From Euglena gracilis (taxonomy: Eukaryota > Euglenida > Euglenophyceae > Euglenales), in assembly GCA_039621445.1 (NCBI GenBank), contig CP154955.1, positions 50,497,384-50,561,383 of the forward strand: a DNA stretch of 64,000 nt, written 5' to 3'. Below, one piece after another: positions 32,601 through 44,884 of this stretch. Numbering within the stretch: the stretch's first letter is position 1; the number at the start of each line of letters is the position of its first letter. Under the pieces are notes generated by a model that was given only the letters and a program-made list of their open reading frames with translations, searched no databases and was not told the DNA's origin. The position numbers and the translations under genes were made by a program.

Positions 32601-35600
32601 TTTCAGAGTGACTGACTGGTTTTGGGCCCGGACCCCCTCCCCCCCCCGGGGGGGGGGTCGGCCAGGAGTGGGCAAAAGTGGCTTGAGTGACCCCGGCGCC
32701 GAAGGCGCCGGAAAAATTTTTTTGGCCTAAAATGGCCTAAAGTGACTGGAAAGTGGCCGTTTTTCTGAGTGGCCGACCCCCCCCCCCCGGGGGGGGGTAG
32801 TGACTGACTGGCTTCCCAAAAAAAAGTGACTGACTGGTTTTTAAAAAAGTGGAGTGACCCCCCCCTCCCCCCCCCGGGGGTCGGTAAGCAATTGTATGTA
32901 TTCAACACCTGGTCCCGACCACCCCCCCCCCTGGGGGGGTAAGGTGGTAGGGGGGTGTCCGGACCCCCCCCCCTAGATGTTGGGAGGGGGGGGGTCCGGA
33001 CCGGACCACCCCTCCTTGACAGGTGCCAAAAATAGCAGAAAATTTTCTTCCGGCGCTGCGCGCCGGAAAATGAGCAAAAAAAACACCCCTTTTGCTGACT
33101 TTTGGCCATATTGCCCATTTTTTGATGTGTTAGTGTTTTCCCCCAAAAACATGTTCAAAAAAATTCAAAAAATGAGCATTTTTGGATCGATTTTCAAAGA
33201 AAAATCAGGGGTTTTTGACCGATTTTGACCCAATTTCCGGCCCTTTGCCCGTCCATGAAATCGAAAAAATTTCGGCCCCCCCTCAGTTTCGAGGTAGGAG
33301 GGGGGGGTCCGACCCACCCCCCCCCCCCCCGTGGCGGAGGGGGGGGGTGCGACCCACCCCCCCCCCCCCCAAAGCTTTCCATTCATCCCTGCCGGGGGTC
33401 TTAAAAAGAAGCCTGCAGGGGGACCCCTGGACCCCCCCCCCCCCCGGGGGGGAGGGGGGGTTCGAGCTAGTCCATTTTTTCCAGTGTCTAGCCGATTGGC
33501 TAGCCAGTGCCCCCCCCCAGGGTCCTTAAGCAAATGCCTGCTCCACAGTGATTTGCGAGCGAACCTGGATGATGAATCAGTTAAAGATATCCCGCGTTTG
33601 TTGACCCTTCTGCCCCTGTAAAGGAGGAGGTGGACGAGTGACAGTTGAAAGAAACAGTGTTTCGCAAATGATCCATCTTCTGTGTTTGTTGCATGCCATT
33701 GTCATCGTCTTGAAGTCGAGCATGCGGACTTTTTCCATGTACAATGGGTGCTTTTTAACGGAGGTGATTATTTTCGATTAATTGACCCCCCTGCCGATTG
33801 AATGATTAATCAGGGGGTCTCGATCGATTAATCGAAGCAACCTCACCTTCCCATCGCCCCACTCCATCCTACATCATCCTCCTTCACACACTCAAAAAAG
33901 GTTGCAAACCCTCCCTCCATGACCAAACCAGACCTTTATGAGTGGGACCAATTGGCGGCCCCGAGCGGATTTCCGGTGGTGGTCGCTGTGGAGGTCGGGC
34001 CGACCATGGTCGGCCCGACCATGACCCCCTGTGGAGGTCGGCCCGACCTGGCCGGCCCGACCACCATTTTTTTGCACTACCCCCCCCCCCCCTTCTGGAG
34101 ATTTAAGCCCCCCCCCCTGAAAAAAAACTTTTGTCCAAATCACCCCAACACCAGTCAAAACCCACCCAAATGGCTCCAGAACCCCCCAATCGGGGGTGGA
34201 TATGCAAAAACTTGGGGGGGATATGCCCATTTTGGACCACTTTTGGCAAAAGAACACCTCTCCCCATCGGATTTTCAATATAATGGCAAAATTTTGCACA
34301 AAAAGGACTTAGCACTCAAGTATGCTGATGGCGTTTTCCTGTGTCCAAAGAGAATTTATGAGGTTATTTGAAGGAGTAGGGTTAGGGTTACGATTCTTAT
34401 CCAAACAGCAGAACATTTCCCGCTCAACGTTGTTAGATTGGTCTCTACAAGGTACCCAGCGAACCCAAAGAGCCGCCCAACTAGGGTTAAAAACATGGGG
34501 GGACCCGAGCGAGGCGCCGAAGGCGCCGAGCGAGGGTCCCCCCATGTGTATTAACCCTAGTTGGGCGGCTCTTTGGGGTAGCTGGTACCTTGTAGGGCCC
34601 AATTTATCACGTTTCTGAACAGCCGGCCTGTTGTCCTCTAACTTGAAATTTTTCAAGCCGGTCAATGAAGGAGTAGGAGGAGGTAGGGTTAGGTTATGGT
34701 CGGCCCGACCTCCACGATGGCGACCACCAGAAATCCGCACGGAACCGGGGGGGGGTAGTGCAAAAAAATGGTGGTCGGCCCGACCTCCACAGGTCGGGCC
34801 GACCATGGTCGGCCCGACCTAAATTGGTCGGCCCGACCATGGTCGGCCCGACCTCCACGATGACGACCACCGGAAATCCGCACGGAGCCCCAATTGGCGA
34901 TGTTGTGTTATCAATAAAAAGATATTGCACTTGAAGAATAGGTCCCAAATAAAGCCAATTCCACCTTGGAGCGCCAAAGGTAAAGTTTCTTTGGCCCAGC
35001 AAAAAATTTTAAGGCGTTTTTTAAGGTTTTTTAAGGTTTTTTAAGGTTTTTTGAGGATTTTAAAAAAAATTTAAGGTTTGTTAAGGCATTTTTTTCCTCA
35101 ACTAAAATGTCAGACCCCGAAGATGGCCCGATGGCTTCAGACTCCTCTGCGGCTTCGGAATGCCCAAGGAAGAAGCCTAGGGCGAAGCATGGGGATGGGC
35201 GGTCCATGAGGGACAGTTATTGTCAACAGGCAAGCAAATGTCCTGAATAGGGTCAGATATTTAAAGTAATTGCAATGAAAAAAAATGCACGGTTTCGGTT
35301 CTGGGTCGGTAATGTTACGTCGTTGCCAGAAATTGTATTTCTTGGGTTCTCAGGCATTTGTGATTCCCCCATTTCACCTGTGCACATGCTTGGGTAAAAG
35401 GTTTTTGCTGTTTTTAATAAAAGGATCCCCTCAACGGCCCCGAGCGAAATTGGTGATGGACTTTTTGGTGGTCGCTACCGACTAGTCGCTAGACTACCAC
35501 CTCCCCCCCCCCTAATTGACCCCCCCCTAATTGACCAAACGCCCCGGGGAAAATTTTTTCGACCCCCCCCCCTAATTGACTGCCCGGGGGGATTCTGTGC

Positions 35601-38600
35601 TGAAGCACCCCCTAATTGACGGTACCCCCCCCCCCCTAATTGACTACCCCCCCCCTAATTGACTACCCCCCCCCCTAATTGAACCCCCCCCCTAATTGAC
35701 CAAAAGGGGGGTCCTGTGGAGAGGTCCCACGGTCAATTAGGGGGGGGGAGGTGGTAGTCGGTAGCGACCATTGGTGGTCGGGCCGACTAGTCGGCCCGAC
35801 CACCAATTTTAAGTCCACCCCCCCCCCCTTCAAAAAAGTTTTTAAGCCCCCCCCCCCTCGAAAAAAAATTCATTCAAATTTGCAGGAAAATGACTCAAAA
35901 CCCACCCCAATGCCTTCCAAACCCTCCATTCGGGGGTCAATAATTTAAAATAAAAAAAAATTGCAAAAAAAATTGAGTAATATCTTCTCTTTGCGCCTGT
36001 TCTGTGAAACCATAGCCATAGCGACTTATATGACTGCATTCATTACGGAGCGCGACTCGGCCACCCTTGCCTTGCACACACAAGGGGATTTTGTTATTTT
36101 GGGCGGGGGGGTCGGGGGGGGGGGCGGCCCCCCCCCCCCCCCCCCCCCCCGGAGGAGGCCGTAGGCCGACTAAGTTAGCACAAAGGGAGTTTGTTGGGGG
36201 CGCCGTTTTGGCCATCCTTGCCTTGCACACATAAGATTAAATTCATTACGGAGCGCGACTCGGCCATCCTTGCCTTGCACTTGCACACACAAGGGGATTT
36301 TGTTATTTTGGGCGGGGGGGGGTCCGGGGGGGGTCCGGGGGGGGGGGGGCGGCAGCCTCCCCCCCCCCGGAGGAGGCCGTAGGCCGACTAAGTCAGCACA
36401 AAGGGAGTTTGTTGGGGGGCGCCTGAATTCATTGAACCCCGAATAGAAATTTGGGAAGGCATTTGGATAAAATTTTTTGGAGGGGGGGGGGCTTAAAATT
36501 TTTTTAGAGGGGGGGAATGGACTTAAAATTGGTGGTCGGCCCGACCACCAATGGTCGGTAGGATTGGTCGCTAGCGACTAGTCGGCCCGACCACCAAAAA
36601 GTCCATCACCAATTTCCCGCAATGAGCCCCCCTCAACAGTGGGGTGTGACAGTTCATAAGCTTTTCTCCGTGTGTCAGGGTAAAGGGTCCCAGAAATTTC
36701 GTATGGAAATTTTACCCTAACCCAACGACTTTAAATAACATGATCAACTTTTTAGGTTCTGAATTGCAGCGGCCTTCGGCCGCCTCCGGGGGGGGGGGGG
36801 CTTAAAAAGTCGGTTGACTGGTCGATCGAATTTTGAAGGGTCGACCGACTAGTTGATCGACTAGTCAGTGGGGTCAAAAACCCCGTTTGCATTAGACTGG
36901 GGGAGGGGGGAGGTTCTGGGTAGTCGATCGACCTAGTCTATCGACTACCCAGAACTCCCCTCCCTTACCGTGTCCCTAACCCGAACCCTATCCCTAACCC
37001 TAACCGTGTCCCTAACCCAAACCCTAACTTAACTCCTTAACTCCTTAGTATCCTTAACTCTAACCCTATCCCTAACCCTATCCCTAACCCTATCCCTAAC
37101 CATATCCCTAACTCTAACCCTGTCCCTAATCCTATCCCTAACCCTATCCCAAACCCTAACCCCAACCCTATCCCTAACCGTATTCCTAACCCTATCCCTA
37201 ACCCTAATCCAAACCCTAACCCTAACCCTATCAATGACCCTATCCCTAACCCTAATCCTAACCCTATCCCTAACCCTATCCCTAACAAACCCTAACCCCA
37301 ACCCTAACCCTAACCGTATCCCTAACCCTAATCCAAACCCTAACCCTAACCCTATCAATGACCCTATCCCGAACCCTAACCCTATCTCTAACCCCTAACC
37401 GTATCCCTATTCCACCCTAACCCTGACAGTTTGACAGTTTATAAACCAAATTGAGAAGAATTTGGTCGGGGGGGGGGGCCCTTAAATTTCAAAAAGGCGA
37501 GGGGGGGTAATGCGGCACAGTGGAGGTCGGGCCGACCTGGTCAGCCCGACCTCCACAGGTCGATAACACCATGGTCGGGCCGACCATAGGTCGGCCCGAC
37601 CTCCAAAGTAGCATGGCCAATATTCCGCCCGGGGCCCATTACACACTACCTCTCTGATGCCAGAAACCTTGGCAAACAATCCGGTTTTCATGTTGTTTGT
37701 TAACAACCGCTTCTGCATTGACTGGCTTTATGCGGGGTTTCAAACATGCCATTATTTGTTTGTTGCAAGAAAAAATTTTCCAGGGAGAATTTTTAAGGTT
37801 TTTTAAAGTCATCACAGGGATGAAAAACTTCTTTGGGGTGATTTTTTAAGGTTTTTTAAGGTTTTTTAAGGTTTTTTAAGGTTTTTTAAGGCATTTTGCC
37901 AAAAAAAATTAAGGTTTTTTAAGGTTTTTTTAAAGGCGCCTTAAAAAATAATAATGCCTGCCCTCCTGACTGGAGTCGGTGTACGGCTTGGGCTGAGCTC
38001 GTTTCTTTGCATTCATTTTTTCATTCAGTTCACTATTGGTGGTGGTTTCTCCTCTTCCTTTTCAGACCTTTGGAGGCACTTCTTCGGGACCAGGACCCTT
38101 GATCAACCTGCACAAGAGCATTCGCAAATTGCTAACAACTGAGAAGGGCAAGCCCATCAGTGTGACTTGCATCACTGACATCATGAACTTGGTATGCTTG
38201 TGTTTGATGTCTTCGAATCTCGGAATTCGGCCTGTCATCCACACTGCTTCTTCCCTGAGCTTAAAATGTTCTTTCCAACGTTGTTCCGCTCCTGTTCCCA
38301 GATTGGAGTGTGCACCGTTGCGGGCAACATCAGGCGTTCAGCAGAGATTGCCTTTGGACAAGCAGATTGCAAAGAGTTCTTGGATTTGAAGAGTTATGAG
38401 ACAAATCCGCATCGTCAGGTCTGCACTGTTTGATGGGCATTCACGGGCTTGGACAAGGATGCTGGGAAACCAGTGTCTTACTCGGCTCATTGCGGGAAAT
38501 TGGCCGTGGAACTTCTGGTGGTCGCTAGCGACCGGTCGCTAGCGACCGTTGTTCACGGTCGACCGACCACCGGTCGCTAGCGACCACCAAAATTTCGCCC

Positions 38601-41600
38601 CCCCCCCCTCCAAAAATTTTTTAAGCCCCCCCCCCCTTGGGATGTTATACAAAACCCCCCCGTTGTACTGCAAAACGATGCTACCAGGGTCAGGTGCGCA
38701 TGTAATGCCACGCGCACCGTAAACAAAACTGTCCCAAGGCGCCTTCGGCGCCCTTGGTCGTCTAGCGGGGGGGGGGCCGCCCCCCCCCCCCCCCGCCCTC
38801 CAATAACAAAATCCCCTCCGGGGGGTTACCGACCCAGGGCCCAGGCGCGCATGTAATGCCACGCGCACCGTAAACAAAACCGCCTTTGGCGCCCTTGGTT
38901 GTCTAGCGGGGGGGGGGGGGGCTGGGGCCTCCACCCCCCCCCCCCCCGCCCTCCAATAACAAAATCCCCTCCGGGGGGTTACCAACCCAGGGCCAGGTGC
39001 GCATGTACCCTCACCCCCCCCTCCAGGCACCATGGGGCCCCAAAACGGCCACTCTGGGGGAGGGACATTTTGGGGGGTAAATTTTTGGGCTTTGGCGCCA
39101 AACGAAAGTGGCCATTTTGAGGGGTGAAGCAAATTTGACAAAAAAATGTTGGCCACTCTGAGGGGGGGGTGAGGGTTATGCCACCCCCCCCCCCCCGGGC
39201 TGCCGCCCCCCCGTACCCCCCCCGCCTTGCAATGACAAAGTAACGTAAACATTGTGTTACATAGTGCAAGATCCTAAAAGCAGAAAAAGGAACTTTTCAT
39301 ATAAAATTTCATGGCTCTTTCTGGGGGAAATTTTTCCTTCACAGGGGGGGGGGGGGGCTTAAAAATCTTCTGAGAGGGGGGGGGGTGGTCGAATTTTTGG
39401 TGGTCGCTAGCGACCGGTCGCTCCGACCACCAACGGTCGCTAGCGACCGGTCGCCAGAATTCGGTCGCTAGAGACCATGGTCGCTAGCGACCACCAAAAG
39501 TTCCATGGCCAATTTCCCGCTCGGAGCCGTCTTACTCAGTGCCCCCCTCCCCGACGTGTTGCCTTCAGAGTGGGAGGGGGTGGGTGGGTCAGGGCCAACC
39601 AGGCCAATAGAATCACAGAAACCCGGCCCTTTTCTCTGGTGTGCCAATGTTTCTTTTGGCACCGAAGGGATTTTTGTTGGATTCAAGTTTTTCACATTGT
39701 CTCTAGAAACTAGCAGACCAAGAATTCAAGATTTACAGCTAACCGCCACTTTGGCGCCCACTGGCCAAAACATGGCCCGTGGTGGCCAGTAATTTGGCCT
39801 AGAGTTGCCACATCACGTGCCGCTTTTCTGTCTTGGGGTGGCCAAAATTTTGGCTTGAGTGGCCAAAACCACGGAACACCATAATGGGCTCAAAGAAGAA
39901 ACAAGAAATTTGTTTGCACCCACAATGGGCCAGCCTGTTTGTTTTTGAAGCTGTTTTTTGAAAAAAAAATTAAAGTGTTTCTTTTTGGAAAAAAATGACC
40001 ACAAGGTTTTGCACAGAAAATTTTTTGAATAAAATTTCCCAATCAGGCATTTGCTTAAGGACCCCGGGGGGGGGGTACTGGCTAGCCAATCGGCTAGACA
40101 CTGGAAAAAATGGACTAGCTAGACCCCCCTCCCAGGGGGGGGTCCGGGGGTCGGTGCCAAACGGGGGTCTCGGGGGGGGTAGTGGGTAGTCGGCCGACTA
40201 CCCACTCTAATGTACTAACGGGTCAAAACCGCCGACTTTTAAGCCCCCCCCCCCTGGGAAAAAGCTTTTGTCTAAATCACCTTAACACCAGTCAAAACCC
40301 ACCCAAATGGCTCCAGAACCCCCCAATCGCGGGTGAATATGCAAAAAAAAATTGGGGAAAATGTCCATTTTGAGCCACTTTTGACAAAAGAACACCTCTC
40401 CCCATTGGATTTTCAATATAAGTCAAAATTTGCACAAAAAAGGTCTTATCCCTCCAAGTCTATTGCCAACATAGAAGGGATTTTGTTATTTGAGGGGGGG
40501 GGGGGCGGGGGTGGGGGCGGAGCCCCCCCCCCCCCTGCGATGCCAAAGTCAGCCACAAAAACGACTTAGCCCCCGAGTATGTTGCCAACACAGAAGGGAT
40601 TTTGTTATTTGAGGCTCGGATGGGCGTGGAGGGGGGCTTTTCTGCCTCTCGTGATGCAGAATGCTTGCATTTCTTAAGGATTTTCATGTAATCCTTGTTA
40701 CATCATTGGTTTTTCACCCTTCGAGACCAGGCAATTGCTTGAGCACCGACCAACCCCCCCCCCCCCCCGGGGGGGGGGGGGGCCGGGTTTTTTCAAAGTG
40801 ACCGATTGGGTTTTGTCCCGGCCCCCCCCCCCCCCCCCCCCCCGGGGGGGGTCGGCCAGGAGTGGGCAAAAGTGGCTTGAGTGACCCCGGCGCCGAAGGC
40901 GCCGGAAAATTTTTTTGGGCCTAAAGTGACTGGAAAGTGGCCGTTTTTCTGAGTGGCCGACCCCCCCCCCCCCCCCCCGGGGGGGGAGTGAGTGGGCGGT
41001 TTTTTTTAAAAAGAGGGGCGGACGGGTTTTTAAAAAAAGTGGAGGCACCCCCCCCCCCCCGGGGGTCGGTAAGCAATTGTATGTTCGAGACCCCCATCAA
41101 GGGCCCACCGACCCCCACCGACCAAAGATTTCCATCTGAGGGTGTTTATTCAGGTGTAAGACACTTATTTGGACCCATCCGGATCATTTCCGGGTGATTT
41201 GGGCCCGCCACAGACCATTTTTATGACCACCGACTACCGGGGGGGAAAATTTTTTGCCCTAGAGAAATTTGCACGGACAAATTTCGCGGAAGCAAATCCC
41301 GCGAAATATTTCCGGACATTTTTAAGGAATCCCGCAAAATTTTTGTCCATGTATTCCCTTTCAGGTCATTTTTGCTTCACAAAAAAAAATCCCGCGAAAT
41401 ATTTCCGGACATTTTTAATGAATCCCGCGAAATTTGTCGTCCGCGAAATTTGTCGCCGCAAAATTTCTCTGGCACAAAAATTTCCCCCCCCCCGGTGGCC
41501 ACCGACTAGTTTGCATTGGATTTTCCTCAATGAGGGGAGGCTTAAAAGTCGGCGGTTTGGACCCGTTAGTACATTAGAGTGGGTAGTCGGCTGACTACCC

Positions 41601-44600
41601 ACTCCCCCCCCCCCCCCCGTCTCGCCGACTAGCTACGGACCAAGCCTAGTCGGCCGACCAATTGGGTAGCCGGCCAACTACCCACTCCCCCCCCCCCCCC
41701 CCCGCCTTGCGCCCCGGGGGTCCCCCGAACTGGAAAAAAAATTTCCTCCGGCGCTGTGCGCCGAAGGAAAAATGAGGTTTTTAATAGGTTTCTGGCTGAT
41801 TTTGTTCCAAAAATGGCCAAAAATGGGCATTTTTGGCCATTTTTGGGGGTCCCAAAAAAATTTTCGGCGCTTCGCGCCGGTCACTGGAAAAATTTTTCCA
41901 CTAGCTTTTCCTTTTCATTTCGACAGGTCCCACTGCTTTTTTCTTCAAGCAAAATTGAATTTGTCATTGACTGAGCGGGATTCATCAAAAAGTACCATGA
42001 CCCCCCCCCCTACTGTCCCGTCCTGGGCCCATGGGAACAGTACCTCCCCCCCCTTGTCGTTGACACGGCGTGTTGTTGACACACCCCCCGTGTCAACGAC
42101 ATTTTTCTGGAACACTACGTATTGAATCACAGTGGCGTTGACATGGCGTGTCGTTGACACACCCCCAATGTCAACGGCACTCTCCTGGAACATTGGTGTG
42201 TCAACGACAAGGGGGGCATGGTATTGTTCGTTCTGGAAGAGGCCAAAAACGCTGGCCTGTTGTTGCAGAAACTTGGCACCATTTTGGTGCCAACATTTTG
42301 GAAACTGTAAGTCAAATAGCTGGCGCGAAGGGCCAATATTCTGGCAACGCCAGGCAATGGCGAAAATTAAAAGTCAGAAACCGCATTTTCGCCAAGCTGT
42401 TTCACCCATTTTCTTTGTGATGTTTTGTTGGACTTGCTGGACATTTTTTTGGCAATTTTGCTCAAGGACTGCCCTGTTCAAAGCAAACCTGTCCGAAAAA
42501 TCCATCTTCGTTTTCCTCCAACAGGAGTTTGGCTGGGCTTCAAACAACTCCATCTTTGCGAAGGTTGGCATGGATTACTCCGATGCCTGTGAACGGGTTC
42601 GGGCCAACGGTGAACCTGGATTTGCCTGGCTGAGCAATATGCAGGTCTGTTTGTGCTCTGGGCATTGGCAACCCTGAGTGCAAAAGATGTCATGTCAGTC
42701 TGGTTTACCACAGAACAGGTCTGGCCAGGGCTTCCAGCTTCCAGCACTTCGCGCAGTTTTGGCATCCCCCCCCATCAAAGTGATCGTTGGTTTTGTACAG
42801 AGGGGGAGTCAGCAACACAATTGGGTTCAGAGCACCCTGGTTTCAGAAGGAGTGACACCACCCAAATGAGGGCGGTCCACAATAAGACGGAAGTTTTTTT
42901 CTCTCTTGAGGACCGTAAGGGCCAGGGATCGAACGGGGGCAAATGTCAAAAAGTCGCAAACCGCATTTTTTGACGTTTTGGGTAACTGTCAGTGCCAAAC
43001 GGTAGACTGGGGGGGGGTAGTGGGTAGTCGGCCGACTAGTCGGCCGACCAATTGGGTAGTCGGCCGACTAATTGGTCGGCCGACTAGTCGGCGGACCAAT
43101 TGGGTAGTCGGCCGACTACCCACTCTAATGTACTAACGGGTCAAAACCGCCGACTTTTAAGCCCCCCCCCTGGGAAAAAATTTTGTCTAAATCACCTCAA
43201 CACCAGTCAAAACCCACCCAAATGGCTCCAGAACCCCCCAATCGGGGGTGAATATGCAAAAAAATTGGGGGAAAATGTCCATTTTGGGCCACTTTTGACA
43301 AAAGTACACCTCTCCCCATTGAATTTTCAATATAAGTCAAAATTTGCACAAAAAAAGGGTCTTATCCCTCCAAGTCTATTGCCAACATAGAAGGGATTTT
43401 GTTATTTGAGGGGGGGGGGGGGGCGTAGCGGGGGGGCGGAGCCCCCCCCGCCTATGCCAAATTGAGCCACAAAAACGACTTAGCCCCCGAATATGTTGCC
43501 AACACAGAAGGGATTTTGTTATTTGGGGGGGGGGGGGGGGCGGGGGGGGCGGAGCCCCCCCCCCGCCTATGCCAAAGTGAGCCACAAAAACGACTTAGCC
43601 CCCGAATATGTTGCCAACCAGAAGGGATTTTGTTATTTGAGGGGGGGGTGGGGGGGGGGCGGAGCCCCCCCGCCTATGCCAAAGTGAGCCACAAAAAAGG
43701 ACTTAGCCCTCCAAGTATGTTGCCAGCATAGAAGGGATTTTGTTATTTGAGGGGGGGTACGGGGGGGTGGAGCCCCCCCCGCCTATGCCAAAGTGAGCCA
43801 CAAAAACGACTTAGCCCCCGAGTATGTTGCCAACACAGAAGATATTTTGTTATTTGAGGGGGGGGGTGCGGGGGGGGGGCGGAGCCCCCCCCCGCCTATG
43901 CCAAAGTGAGCCACAAAAACGACTTAGCCCCCGAGTATGTTGCCAACACAGAAGGGATTTTGTTATTTGAGTCTCGGATTGGGGTGGGGGGTGGAGTTTT
44001 CTGCCTCTCGTGATGCAGAACGCCGATTGCAGATTGCATTTCTAAAGGATTTTAATGTAATCCCTGTTTTCCATCATTGGTTTTTTTTTACCCCTCCGGA
44101 CCCCCATCAAGGGCCCCACCGACCCCCCACTGACCAAATATTTCCATATGGGGGTGTTTCTTTAGGCCTAAGACACTTATTTGGACCCATCCGGACCATT
44201 TCCGGGTGCTTTGGGCCCGCCACATACCATATTTATATGACCGCCCGACTAGCCACCGACTAGTTTCCATTGGATTTTGTTCATGGGGGGGGGCTTAAAA
44301 GTCGGCGGTTTTGACCCGTTAGTACATTAGAGTGGGTAGTCGGCCGACTAGTTGGCCGACTACCCACTACCACACCCCCCCCCCTGTCTCGCCGCCGACT
44401 AGCTACCGACTAGGCCTAGTCGGTGGACCAATTGGGTAGTCGTTCCGACTAGTCGGCTCCGACTGACTACCACTACCCACCCCCCCCCCCCCACCAGTCT
44501 ACCACATTGCGCCGTAACTGGGTCGATGGCGATGGCACTTTTTCCCCGAAGTCGACCCATTTTTGCCAAATATGGTTGTTTTTTTTTAATTTTTTCCCAC

Positions 44601-44850
44601 CACTACCCCACCCACCGGGGTGATAAAATGTGTGGGGGGAGTTGGGTCGGACCCCCCCCTCTTCCAGCGCCTAAACCCCCTCCCCCACCGACAAGAAACC
44701 CGTTTCTTATAGGTGGGTTAGGTGGGGGTTTCTTATTAGTGGGTTTCAATGTCTGAAAAAATTTTGAGCCAACAAAACGCCAAAAAGTGGCCAAAAACAG
44801 TCAAACATGTCCTTTCGGCGCCGAAGGGTTTCTTATCGGTGGTGTAGACG

Positions 44851-44884
<34 letters not shown>

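Larger units (their letters stand above)
29472..33415. mobile_element. Nested hAT-like element, decayed duplication
   Basis: Left terminus CAGGCTGTTTTTAAGTCACC, right terminus GGTCTTAAAAAGAAGCCTG, resembling the clean element at 44912-45202, with which it shares the interior CGCTGGGTATACCTTTTCG and GCCTTTAAC(A/G)GGCCCG. Flanks TCGGGGGA and CAGGGGGA agree at six of eight positions. Confidence 0.55.
29163..33540. mobile_element. hAT-like element, 4.38 kb, TSD CTCCACAG
   Basis: Left terminus CAGGCATTTGCTTAAGGG, right terminus GGGTCCTTAAGCAAATGCCTG; both flanked by CTCCACAG (29155-29162 and 33541-33548). Eight-base duplications and a CAG start are typical of hAT elements. No transposase inside; the length comes from nested insertions and a satellite. 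The shorter family form is visible from 40044 (CAGGCATTTGCTTAAGGACC). Confidence 0.85.
29105..33621 (+). pseudogene. hAT transposase C-terminal fragment, split by an insertion
   Basis: 29105-29162 encodes [14 protein letters not shown]. After the inserted element and one copy of the 8-bp duplication, 33549-33621 continues in frame with [20 protein letters not shown] and a stop. The pattern (x)ERSFS...S followed by LR..L.DESV matches the C-terminal dimerisation region of hAT transposases. Only this end is present; the catalytic part is missing. It is the pre-insertion target of the element at 29163-33540. Confidence 0.7.
27929..38065 (+). other. Reductase intron 6, 10,137 bp, full of mobile DNA
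   Basis: Bounded by AAG|GTTTTT and a TTCCTTTTCAG acceptor. It holds a fossil hAT fragment, a nested stack of inverted-repeat elements (29163-33540), a 163-bp satellite, several palindrome families and a telomere-like array. 27929-29100 is A/T-rich with a duplicated AGACCCCCAATACCTTGA (28673 and 28711) and no recognisable gene. Confidence 0.9.
40180..41600 (+). mobile_element. ~1-kb TCGGCCGA repeat, copy interrupted by two insertions
   Basis: Family blocks run from the GTAGTCGGCCGACTACCC cluster (40187-40207) through CTTAGCCCCCGAGTATG (40566) to a second cluster at 41580. The copy is interrupted by the MITE 40728-41083, inserted within CCTTCGAGACCCCCATCAAG, and by the element 41237-41495. Confidence 0.75.
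38419..42524 (+). other. Reductase intron 8, 4,106 bp, repeats
   Basis: Bounded by CAG|GTCTGC and CTCCAACAG. Contains GGTCGCTAGCGACC palindromes, a 155-bp GC tandem, parts of the ~1-kb repeat and two inserted inverted-repeat elements. 39550-40030 shows no repeat and no gene that I can recognise. Confidence 0.9.

Noticed and set aside
37029-37358. Frames of GLGLG or RVRDRV type
   Set aside because: Direct translation of degenerate TTAGGG repeats.
43370-43975. CRISPR-like regular repeats
   Set aside because: Units are tandem with G runs instead of unique spacers, and the gene context is eukaryotic.
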